Assembly: GCA_023393815.1 (NCBI GenBank)
Contig: JAEXBU010000100.1
Coordinates: forward strand, 1-12,749
Length of the DNA: 12,749 nucleotides
Direction of reading: 5' to 3'
From: Bacillota bacterium
Lineage (GTDB): Bacteria > Bacillota > Clostridia > Tissierellales > Peptoniphilaceae
The notes under the pieces were generated by a model. That model was given only the letters and a program-made list of their open reading frames with translations, did not search any database and had not been told where the DNA came from. Below are positions 6,766-12,749 of the stretch, one piece after another. Position 1 is the stretch's first letter, and each line of letters opens with the position of its first letter. Made by a program: the position numbers and the translations under genes.

Positions 6766-7899
6766 CTACTCCGGCAGACGGAAAAAATCCAATTCTACTC
6801 GATTGGCCAGGTCTCTGCCCTTTTCCGTTAAAACCACGTGCTCCCGCTCGATATGCAAAAGGCCCTCCGCCTTGTTCTTATCAATGGCGTCTTTGTATAC
6901 CGCCTGAAATTCGCCGCCGGACGGAAGCGTCCCATATAAAGGGATACCTTCATTCAGCCTTAGCCCTAACATGGTGTATTCGTTATCTCGATCCAAAGGC
7001 GACAGCATCTCTTCTTCTGCAATGGGCGCCTCCTCTTGAGCGAGCATGGCTTCATAGTCCGCCGTGTTTCGCACATTACTGTAGCGCCTTTGGTTTAAGT
7101 GACCGCTGGCGCCGGGACCTACGCCCACGTATTCGCCCAGATGCCAATAGTGTATGTTGTGTGCACACGGATGCCCGCCCTTTTCGAAGTTGGAAATTTC
7201 GTAGCGGTTGTAGCCCAAGGCGGCGAGACCTCGTCCATAGGCGTGGACGTGCGCCCGGTCGATTTCTTCCCGCAAGACCTCCTCCTTACCGTAGCGGCGA
7301 TAAAAGGGGGTACCCGGCTCTACAATAAGGCTGTAAAGGCTGACGTGTTCGGGCGCGAGGTTTTCAATAAGGGCGAGGCTCGCCGCCACATCGTCCATAG
7401 TTTCCGTGGGGACGGAGGAAATAAAATCCAGGTTCACATTTCTCGCTCCTCCCTCCCTTAAATGGCGAAAGGCATCGAGCCCTTTCTCTACACTGTGAAT
7501 GCGCCCCATCACCTTTAGAAGACGGTCGCTGCCGCTTTGTACGCCCATGCTGAAACGATTTATCCCGCCGACGATGAGCTCTTCCACCCGAAGAGAAGGA
7601 ACACTTTCAGGATTGCACTCCAAGCTTACTTCGGCCTCCTCTAAAACATACGGCCGGATTCGATCCAAAATTGCAAGAATTCTGTCTGTCCCTAGTAGAG
7701 AAGGTGTGCCGCCGCCAAAAAAAACCGTGCCTACGCCGCGGCGCAGAACGCCTCGATAAAGGTTGATTTCTTTCATTAAAGAGTCCACGTAGGCATCAAA
7801 AGCGCCCTCGCCCTGTCCGGGCAGAGAATAAAAATCGCAGTAGTCGCACTTTTTTTCGCAAAACGGCACGTGCACGTATAGTCCCAAAGAATGATTCAT
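6766..7899 (-). CDS. hemW: Radical-SAM heme chaperone HemW
   Basis: HemW is a heme-binding radical-SAM protein related to the oxygen-independent coproporphyrinogen III dehydrogenase HemN; it is thought to deliver heme to target proteins. The protein has 377 residues, the shorter HemW length. The cluster motif is CEKKCDYC, with cysteines at about 14, 18 and 21 (CxxxCxxC followed by DF). HemN has an extra CxC cysteine here, and its absence favours HemW. Other landmarks are VFFGGGTPSLL (about 59-69), NRFSMGVQS and the conserved HNIHYWHLGEYVGVGPGAS. Many such genes are still labelled hemN in databases. The ATG at 7899 has a GGAGG site that directly follows the T tract of the lepA terminator. No separate promoter is evident, so expression probably depends on read-through from lepA. 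Confidence 0.93.
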   Translation of the reverse strand: MNHSLGLYVHVPFCEKKCDYCDFYSLPGQGEGAFDAYVDSLMKEINLYRGVLRRGVGTVFFGGGTPSLLGTDRILAILDRIRPYVLEEAEVSLECNPESVPSLRVEELIVGGINRFSMGVQSGSDRLLKVMGRIHSVEKGLDAFRHLREGGARNVNLDFISSVPTETMDDVAASLALIENLAPEHVSLYSLIVEPGTPFYRRYGKEEVLREEIDRAHVHAYGRGLAALGYNRYEISNFEKGGHPCAHNIHYWHLGEYVGVGPGASGHLNQRRYSNVRNTADYEAMLAQEEAPIAEEEMLSPLDRDNEYTMLGLRLNEGIPLYGTLPSGGEFQAVYKDAIDKNKAEGLLHIEREHVVLTEKGRDLANRVELDFFRLPE

Positions 7900-7908
7900 A
7901 AAACCTCC

Positions 7909-7934
7909 AAAAAAACGGACCGCCGCGGGTCCGT
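7909..7934 (-). terminator. Terminator-like hairpin between lepA and hemW
   Basis: On the minus strand ACGGACC and GGTCCGT make a GC-rich 7-bp stem around a 6-base loop, followed directly by seven Ts. It begins about five bases after the lepA stop. The T tract runs straight into the GGAGG ribosome site of hemW. This looks like a partial terminator that lowers hemW expression relative to lepA. Confidence 0.82.
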
Positions 7935-7938
7935 CTTG

Positions 7939-9747
7939 TTATTTGTCTTCGTCGTATTTGAGAACGGCCAAAAAAGCTTCCTGAGGCACCTCTACGTTGC
8001 CGATGGCACGCATCCGCTTTTTCCCTTCTTTTTGTTTTTCCAGAAGTTTTCGCTTTCTGGAAATATCCCCGCCGTAACACTTGGCCAACACGTCTTTTCG
8101 CACGGCGCGAATTGTTTCTCGGGCGATGATCTTGGAGCCGATGGCCGCTTGAATCGGCACGGCAAATTGATGGCGCGGAATAACGCCCGTCAAGCGTTCG
8201 CAAATTTTCCTTCCCCGCTCGTACGCCTTGTCTTTGTGCACGATTAAAGAGAAGGCGTCCACCAGTTCTCCGTTGATGAGAATGTCCATTTTCACCAATT
8301 CGCCCCGCTCGTAACCGATGAGTTCGTAATCGTAAGATGCATAACCCCGAGTCTTGCTCTTTAACGCATCGAAGAAATCGTAGATAACTTCGTTTAAGGG
8401 CATTTCGTAGGTAATGACCACGCGAGTCTCTTCCAAATAATCCATGCTGACGTAGCGACCTCGGCGATCTTGGCACAGTTCCATAATCGTTCCCACGTAC
8501 TCGGTAGGCGTCATAATCTCCGCCCGCACAAAGGGTTCTTCCATGTACTCGATTAAGGTGGGGTCGGGCAGATTCGACGGATTTTGAATTTCGCTCATTT
8601 CGCCGTCCACCGTGTGCACCCGGTAAATGACCGACGGCGCCGTAGTAATAATATCCAGGTCGAATTCCCGCTCCAGGCGTTCCTGAATAATTTCCATATG
8701 CAGGAGACCTAAAAAACCGCAGCGGAAGCCAAAACCCAAGGCGACCGACGTTTCCGCATCGAAAACCAAGGCGGCATCGTTCACCTGTAGTTTTTCCAGC
8801 GCATCCCGCACGTCGGAATAAGATTCTCCTTCCGCAGGATAAATCCCCGAGTACACCATGGGCACGACTTTTTTATAGCCGGGCAAGGCTTCTTCCGGGG
8901 GATTTTTCGGATCGTAAATCGTATCGCCAACTCGAGCTTCTTTGACATTTTTAATGCTCGCGGTAATGTAGCCGACATCGCCCGCACGCAACTCTTTTAG
9001 CGGAATGCTTCCGTTGGCATTGACGCCTACTTCCACCACTTCAAATTCTTTTTCCGTGGCCCACATTTTGATTCGATCCCCGGCTTTCACTTTGCCGTCG
9101 AAGACGCGCACGTAGCACACCACGCCCCGATAACTGTCGTAAATGGAGTCGAAGATCAGCGCCTTTAAGGGACCCTTTTCATCCCCCGAAGGGGCGGGAA
9201 TAGTATCGATAATAGCGTCGAGAACATCGTCGATGCCGATGCCATTTTTTGCACTGATAAGCGGCGCCTGCTCCGTATCCAATGCGAGAATATCTTCGAT
9301 CTCCTTTTTCACTTCTTCCGCACGGGCCGAAGGCAAGTCGATTTTATTAATCACCGGAACCAGTTCTAAATCCTGATCCATGGCCAAGTACACATTGGCC
9401 AAAGTTTGCGCCTCCACACCTTGGGTACAGTCCACCACGAGAAGCGCCCCTTCGCAGGCGGCCAGGGAGCGGGAAACTTCGTAATTAAAATCCACATGAC
9501 CCGGAGTGTCGATTAGGTTTAAAATGTATTCTTCCCCGTCTCGCTGGTAGATCAGACGCACCGCTTTTAATTTAATCGTAATGCCCCGCTCCTTTTCCAG
9601 CGCCATGGAATCCAATACCTGTGCGGCCATTTCCCGTTCCGTGAGCATCCCCGTCTTTTCTATGAGCCGGTCGGCCAAGGTGCTTTTTCCATGATCGATA
9701 TGGGCGATAATGGAGAAATTTCGAATATTTTTTTGTCGATCGGTCAT
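7939..9747 (-). CDS. lepA: Elongation factor 4 (LepA)
   Basis: LepA/EF4 is a ribosome-binding translational GTPase, reported to back-translocate ribosomes and to affect initiation or 30S biogenesis. The 602-residue length is standard. GTPase motifs are clear: G1 AHIDHGKST (about 15-23), G2 RGITIK (about 54-59), G3 DTPGH (about 80-84) and G4 NKID (about 134-137). EF-G-like domains follow, and then the EF4-specific C-terminal domain with CYGGDISRKRKLLEKQKEGK (from about 557), which enters the peptidyl-transferase centre. The ATG at 9747 has a strong GAGGAGG upstream. Twenty-one bases separate it from the lepB stop, so the two genes are probably cotranscribed. In B. subtilis the same gene heads lepA-hemW but is preceded by gpr and spoIIP, not lepB. 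Confidence 0.98.
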   Translation of the reverse strand: MTDRQKNIRNFSIIAHIDHGKSTLADRLIEKTGMLTEREMAAQVLDSMALEKERGITIKLKAVRLIYQRDGEEYILNLIDTPGHVDFNYEVSRSLAACEGALLVVDCTQGVEAQTLANVYLAMDQDLELVPVINKIDLPSARAEEVKKEIEDILALDTEQAPLISAKNGIGIDDVLDAIIDTIPAPSGDEKGPLKALIFDSIYDSYRGVVCYVRVFDGKVKAGDRIKMWATEKEFEVVEVGVNANGSIPLKELRAGDVGYITASIKNVKEARVGDTIYDPKNPPEEALPGYKKVVPMVYSGIYPAEGESYSDVRDALEKLQVNDAALVFDAETSVALGFGFRCGFLGLLHMEIIQERLEREFDLDIITTAPSVIYRVHTVDGEMSEIQNPSNLPDPTLIEYMEEPFVRAEIMTPTEYVGTIMELCQDRRGRYVSMDYLEETRVVITYEMPLNEVIYDFFDALKSKTRGYASYDYELIGYERGELVKMDILINGELVDAFSLIVHKDKAYERGRKICERLTGVIPRHQFAVPIQAAIGSKIIARETIRAVRKDVLAKCYGGDISRKRKLLEKQKEGKKRMRAIGNVEVPQEAFLAVLKYDEDK

Positions 9748-9768
9748 AAATCCTCCTCTATGCGTCCC

Positions 9769-10311
9769 TTACTTTGCGAAAACCGTAAACTTCGAAAAGG
9801 GATAATAGCGCAGAGCCGCTCGAGAACGAATATGTTTCTTCTCCACCGGACCGAAGTAACGGCTGTCGATGGACATACCCTCTTGACGGTTATCCCCCAT
9901 GACGAAAAATTCGCCCTTCTTTAAATCCCAAGCCTTCTCCTGATAAATCCCCGTCGCCACGCCTGGATGGGTATACTCTTCCTTCAAGGCGACGCCGTTT
10001 ACGTACACCTTGCCGTCTGCAATTTGAATATGATCCCCCGGAAGGCCGATGACGCGCTTAACGTATTCCTTTCCGGAATCGTCGGGGGCATCAATAATAA
10101 CGATGTCACCTCGTTTCGGATCAGAAAAGTAATTAGGAAAGACCAGACAAATCATCCGCTCCCGCTCGTGCAAGGTTGGTTCCATGCTTTGGCCGATAAC
10201 CATGGTTGTATTAAAAATAAAATGGCGGATCACTATGGCCAAAAGCACCGCCGTAATTACAATTTTTATCATATCGACCGCCGTTGAAGACGATTTTTCT
10301 TTTCCCTTCAA
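9769..10311 (-). CDS. lepB: Signal peptidase I (type I leader peptidase)
   Basis: Signal peptidase I is a membrane serine protease (Ser/Lys dyad) that removes signal peptides from exported proteins. The 180-residue size is typical of Gram-positive Sip proteins. There is one N-terminal membrane segment (about 14-34). The catalytic serine lies in GQSMEPTL (Ser about 42) and the general-base lysine in YVKRVIGLPGD (Lys about 85). The conserved MGDNR box is at about 138-142, followed by SIDSRYFG. The spacing between GDNR and SxDSR is two residues longer than the common GDNRxxSxDSR. The start is TTG at 10311, with AAGGGGAA upstream; it gives a short cytoplasmic N-terminus before the anchor. The gene diverges from rpsT, probably uses its own extended -10 promoter, and leads directly into lepA. 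Confidence 0.94.
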   Translation of the reverse strand: MKGKEKSSSTAVDMIKIVITAVLLAIVIRHFIFNTTMVIGQSMEPTLHERERMICLVFPNYFSDPKRGDIVIIDAPDDSGKEYVKRVIGLPGDHIQIADGKVYVNGVALKEEYTHPGVATGIYQEKAWDLKKGEFFVMGDNRQEGMSIDSRYFGPVEKKHIRSRAALRYYPFSKFTVFAK

Positions 10312-10341
10312 AATGTTCCCCTTTCTTAAACCTGACTATAC

Positions 10342-10353
10342 ATTTTACCACAA
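10342..10353 (-). promoter_or_regulatory. Candidate lepB-lepA promoter (extended -10)
   Basis: On the minus strand TTGTGG is followed directly by TAAAAT (-10 at 10342-10347), which has the TGn extended -10 form. No good -35 is present at 16-17 bases upstream; that zone is occupied by a tandem 9-base repeat. The predicted start would lie about 25 bases before the lepB TTG. TATAGT slightly downstream is an alternative -10. Confidence 0.55.
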
Positions 10354-10362
10354 ACGAAAATT

Positions 10363-10380
10363 TTCTACATCTTCTACATC
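10363..10380. repeat. Tandem 9-base direct repeat in the lepB promoter region
   Basis: TTCTACATC occurs twice head to tail (10363-10371 and 10372-10380). It overlaps the position where the lepB -35 box would be. It could be an operator, or a chance repeat in AT-rich intergenic DNA; the sequence does not decide. Confidence 0.6.
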
Positions 10381-10406
10381 TTTTCGGAACTTCCCCCTTC
10401 GCTTTC

Positions 10407-10435
10407 TTGCAAAAGTAGAGCCCTTGTGGTAAAAT
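10407..10435 (+). promoter_or_regulatory. rpsT promoter (SigA type, extended -10)
   Basis: TTGCAA (10407-10412) and TAAAAT (10430-10435) are separated by 17 bases, with TGG directly before the -10. The start should fall near 10442, giving a leader of about 44 bases. The leader contains a small hairpin (TATCC and GGATA, 10450-10463) ahead of the ribosome site. Confidence 0.75.
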
Positions 10436-10485
10436 TCTACGAGTTAAGGTATCCGAAGGGATAAAATCACAGTCGGAGGTGAATC

Positions 10486-10749
10486 ATGGCAAATATTAAA
10501 TCCGCTATTAAGCGTATCGGCACGACGAAGAAAGAAACGTTGCGCAATAAATCCGTTCGAACCGGCATTAAGACGTCCGTTCGCAAATTCGAGGAAGCGC
10601 TCGATAAAGGCAATGTCGACGAAGCGAGAGATCTCCTCCGCGCTGTCGATAAGAAATTGAAAAAAGCGGCATCGAAAAATGTTATTCATAAAAATGCGGC
10701 CGCTCGTCGCATGAGCCGTTTAACGAAAAAACTCAATCGCGCCAACTAA
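10486..10749 (+). CDS. rpsT: 30S ribosomal protein S20
   Basis: S20 is a small basic protein that binds 16S rRNA early in 30S assembly. The 87 residues begin MANIKSAIKRIGTTKKETLRN, very typical of the family. It continues as Lys/Arg-rich helices with KNVIHKNAAARRMSRLTKKLN near the C-terminus, the usual S20 rRNA-contact region. The ATG has a strong GGAGGTG site upstream. It is the only plus-strand gene here, a monocistronic unit with its own promoter and terminator. It sits between holA and lepB, as it does near holA in Bacillus. Confidence 0.98.
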   Translation: MANIKSAIKRIGTTKKETLRNKSVRTGIKTSVRKFEEALDKGNVDEARDLLRAVDKKLKKAASKNVIHKNAAARRMSRLTKKLNRAN

Positions 10750-10752
10750 AGC

Positions 10753-10785
10753 AAAAAACTGAAAACACGTGTTTTCAGTTTTTTT
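10753..10785. terminator. Bidirectional terminator between convergent rpsT and holA
   Basis: CTGAAAACAC and GTGTTTTCAG (10759-10778) form a perfect 20-base palindrome centred on CACGTG, flanked by six As on the left and seven Ts on the right. A T tract therefore follows the hairpin on both strands. It starts four bases after the rpsT stop and lies 16 bases from the holA stop, so it can end transcription from both sides. Confidence 0.93.
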
Positions 10786-10800
10786 ATTGCTTTTATTTTT

Positions 10801-11781
10801 TTATTCTCTCAACATAGAAAGGAGCAACGTCTCCAACACGTCCCGATCCGTAGCCGATGTGCTTTTCATACGCAGCTCCTCGTCTAAAATCAGCCGGTAG
10901 TGCTTTTTTAATTGCTCTTTCCTATAAGCGCCGCTCTGTGCGGCTATTTTTTTTCCCTCGTAAGGTTTCACACCCATCAATCGAAAGATATCTCCATCGG
11001 TTCTACCCGTCTCCTTCATGGTTTTGTAGTATAACAGGTTGCCCGTTTGCCGCGCAATCATATACAAAATCCGCCCGGCCGGTTCCTCTTTCGCTTCCAA
11101 TTCGTCCAAGATCGTGAAAAGCTTCGTCGCGTCCTTTCGAGCAATAGCGGCGAGCAAATCAAAGACGGTCTCCGCGGAAAACGGATCTAAAAAGGCATCT
11201 ACGGCCTCGAAGGTAATCCCGTCGGTACAGACGCCGACGATTTGATCCAAGGTATTTACCAAACCTTGCAAGTCGCCGGTGAACTGCCTATCTTCGTAGC
11301 CCGACAATTGTATAAAGTGTTCCAAAACATCGGCTTTAATGCGGCGGCCACGCTTTTGCAAATGCCCGGCCAGGTAATTGCGCAGACTCCGTCCTTTAAT
11401 CCGCTCCATGGCGATTACACGATGGGCCTTATCGAATCGCTTATAGAGCTTTTGCGTCTTTTTTATAGGCGTTTGCGTTTCCATCAAAAGCAAAATGGTG
11501 GATTCCGGAATGGAAAACACCGCGTCTAAAAAGGGATCCAAGGAAGGATCCCCGCTGAGGACGCCGGCGTCTTTTACCACGACGAGCCGCTTTTCGCTCA
11601 TAAAAGGTAGAGTGTTTGCTTTGGCTAAAATCTCTTCCGCATCTCCCGTAACCACATCGTAATTGAAATCCGCCGTCATGGGATCCACATATCTTTTTTC
11701 TATTTGTTTTCGCTTTTCTTCCATACCGAACTTTTCTGGTCCCCACAGAAGATAGGCTCCTTTGTAATCCACTGATTCCAT
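10801..11781 (-). CDS. holA: DNA polymerase III subunit delta
   Basis: The delta subunit is part of the clamp loader that opens the beta sliding clamp onto primed DNA. The 326-residue protein has the expected length and N-terminal wording (GAYLLWGPEKFGMEEKRKQIEKRYV). It also has a KRLVVVKDAGVL strand after the EEILAKANTLPFMSEK helix, the degenerate AAA+ fold typical of HolA, and a C-terminal collar domain with KEQLKKHYRLILDEELRMKS. The family is divergent, but position directly after comEC is diagnostic in Firmicutes. The ATG at 11781 has only a weak AAGAAAAGAGA upstream. The comEC frame runs 82 bases into this gene, so translation is probably coupled to comEC. Confidence 0.92.
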   Translation of the reverse strand: MESVDYKGAYLLWGPEKFGMEEKRKQIEKRYVDPMTADFNYDVVTGDAEEILAKANTLPFMSEKRLVVVKDAGVLSGDPSLDPFLDAVFSIPESTILLLMETQTPIKKTQKLYKRFDKAHRVIAMERIKGRSLRNYLAGHLQKRGRRIKADVLEHFIQLSGYEDRQFTGDLQGLVNTLDQIVGVCTDGITFEAVDAFLDPFSAETVFDLLAAIARKDATKLFTILDELEAKEEPAGRILYMIARQTGNLLYYKTMKETGRTDGDIFRLMGVKPYEGKKIAAQSGAYRKEQLKKHYRLILDEELRMKSTSATDRDVLETLLLSMLRE

Positions 11782-12749
11782 TGATCGTCTCTTTTCTTAA
11801 AATAATTTGCGCCAAAATACCCCATACCAGCTAAGCCTACCATGGAGACGACAAAAAAGATACCTTGCCCCATGGAAAGCGTCTCCGGATGAAAGACAGA
11901 CAACCGTACTTTTCCCTTTTGAAAAGATATCGTAATCGCCCCGTCTTTCGTCTGTACGTAGGGAATGCGGTGCGCCTTTAAGCGACGCAATACCTCTTTG
12001 TGAGGGTGACCGTAGGCATTATTCTCCCCAGCGGATATTATGGCGAGGCGCGGCCGCACGGCCTCTAAAAATTCGTCGCAACTGGATGTCTTCGATCCGT
12101 GGTGGGCAAGCTTCACCACAGTCTCCTCGCCGTCCAAATCCTTAAGCAACCTTTTTTCCTGTTCTTTCGGCAAGTCGCCGAGAAATAAAACCCTACCTCC
12201 ATCAGAGGACAGCTCCATCGCCATGGACAAGGCGTTACCTTCTTTTCCATAAGGGGGAAAAATCTTCATTTGCCACCCCTTCATGGGAAACACCCCCTGA
12301 ATGGAGCGAATTTCTCCCGCTTTCTCCATGATCTCCTCGTACATAGCGCGGTCTTCTGCACTGCCCGGCTCCGGAGCGTAAATTCCTTTCATCTTATACG
12401 TCTTTGACAGAGTAAAGACTCCGCCGGCATGATCCGCGTCGTAGTGGGAAAGAAACACGCCGTCGAGGGTTCCTACGCCCTTCGTCCGCAAAAAAGGCAC
12501 CACGTAGCGAGCTGTAGGATCTCCGCCGAGGCGGCTGCCTCCCGTGTCGATGAGCCCGCGGAAATCTTTTCCTTCCACATAGGCACAGTCTCCTTGTCCC
12601 ACATAAAGTTGCGTCACAGAAAGATCGGGGCGCAGAAAATAACTCCACCCCGCGACAATGCACCCTACAAAAAGAGCCTGAATCAACAATAAGCGTCCGG
12701 CCTTTCGGCGAAGCCTCGAAAATGGAAACTTCAAAGCTAAGTATAGCAC
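11700..12749 (-). CDS. comEC: ComEC/Rec2 DNA-uptake protein, C-terminal part (cut by window edge)
   Basis: ComEC is the inner-membrane channel for single-stranded DNA entry during natural transformation. The visible 350 codons hold the end of the transmembrane region (one helix at about 20-39 of the fragment) and then the metallo-beta-lactamase-like domain, a proposed nuclease. Motifs are LIDTGG (about 66-71), SHYDADHAGG (about 101-110), FLGDLP (about 189-194), KLAHHGSKTSS (about 213-223) and AGENNAYGHP (about 240-249). All expected metal-ligand positions look intact. After the domain there is an extra hydrophobic segment (about 296-317) and then a polar tail encoded within holA. The GTG at the window edge is not the true start; the Competence domain should lie beyond base 12749. 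Confidence 0.93.
   Translation of the reverse strand: MLYLALKFPFSRLRRKAGRLLLIQALFVGCIVAGWSYFLRPDLSVTQLYVGQGDCAYVEGKDFRGLIDTGGSRLGGDPTARYVVPFLRTKGVGTLDGVFLSHYDADHAGGVFTLSKTYKMKGIYAPEPGSAEDRAMYEEIMEKAGEIRSIQGVFPMKGWQMKIFPPYGKEGNALSMAMELSSDGGRVLFLGDLPKEQEKRLLKDLDGEETVVKLAHHGSKTSSCDEFLEAVRPRLAIISAGENNAYGHPHKEVLRRLKAHRIPYVQTKDGAITISFQKGKVRLSVFHPETLSMGQGIFFVVSMVGLAGMGYFGANYFKKRDDQWNQWITKEPIFCGDQKSSVWKKSENK

Noticed and set aside
7796..8476. 226-codon Arg-rich frame on the minus strand inside lepA
   Set aside because: It is an out-of-frame shadow of LepA; the LepA frame is intact and carries all family motifs.
10450..10463. Small hairpin in the rpsT leader as an S20 autoregulatory element
   Set aside because: The stem is only five pairs and does not resemble a known S20 leader structure; too weak to call.
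1..12749. A mobile element, defence island, CRISPR array or other undescribed system
   Set aside because: Every complete gene is a recognised housekeeping gene in a conserved order, intergenic gaps are short and explained by promoters, operators and terminators, and no transposase, integrase, attachment site or repeat array is visible.

Overview
The window is a housekeeping block from a low-to-mid GC Firmicute. It is packed almost entirely on the minus strand, with one plus-strand gene (rpsT). Read along the minus strand from the right-hand edge, the order is comEC (3' part) - holA - [rpsT, opposite strand] - lepB - lepA - hemW - hrcA - grpE - dnaK - dnaJ - prmA - rsmE - mtaB (5' part). This is the classic Bacillus/Clostridium neighbourhood around the seven-gene dnaK heat-shock operon. 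A Firmicute origin is supported by this gene order, CIRCE operators, a DnaK without the N-terminal-domain insert of Gram-negative DnaKs, strong AGGAGG-type ribosome sites and several TTG/GTG starts. The sporulation genes gpr and spoIIP, which sit between rpsT and lepA in Bacillus subtilis, are absent. A signal peptidase I gene (lepB) occupies that place, which suggests a non-spore-forming lineage. A Peptoniphilaceae/Tissierellia-like anaerobe would fit, but the species cannot be named from the sequence alone.

Region 1 (10801-12749): the C-terminal metallo-beta-lactamase half of the DNA-uptake protein ComEC, overlapping holA (DNA polymerase III delta subunit) by 82 bases. Region 2 (10312-10800): rpsT (ribosomal protein S20) on the plus strand. 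It diverges from lepB through two promoters that share an inverted 12-base -10 block, and converges on holA through a perfectly palindromic bidirectional terminator. Region 3 (6733-10311): lepB, lepA (EF4) and hemW, with hairpin terminators after lepA and after hemW.

Region 4 (1-6734): the heat-shock operon. Its promoter is bracketed by two CIRCE operators, the sites bound by HrcA, which is itself the first gene product. GrpE, DnaK and DnaJ form the Hsp70 machine. A hairpin terminator and a probable second promoter separate dnaK from dnaJ, so DnaJ and the three modification enzymes behind it (PrmA for ribosomal protein L11, RsmE for 16S rRNA, MtaB for tRNA) can probably be set at a different level from DnaK. 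Genes from dnaJ to mtaB overlap by 1-4 bases and are probably translationally coupled.

No transposon, prophage, CRISPR array, tRNA, rRNA or defence system is visible, and no gene-free stretch exceeds 175 bases. I found no undescribed biological system. The points worth a second look are regulatory architecture and a few local oddities in conserved proteins.
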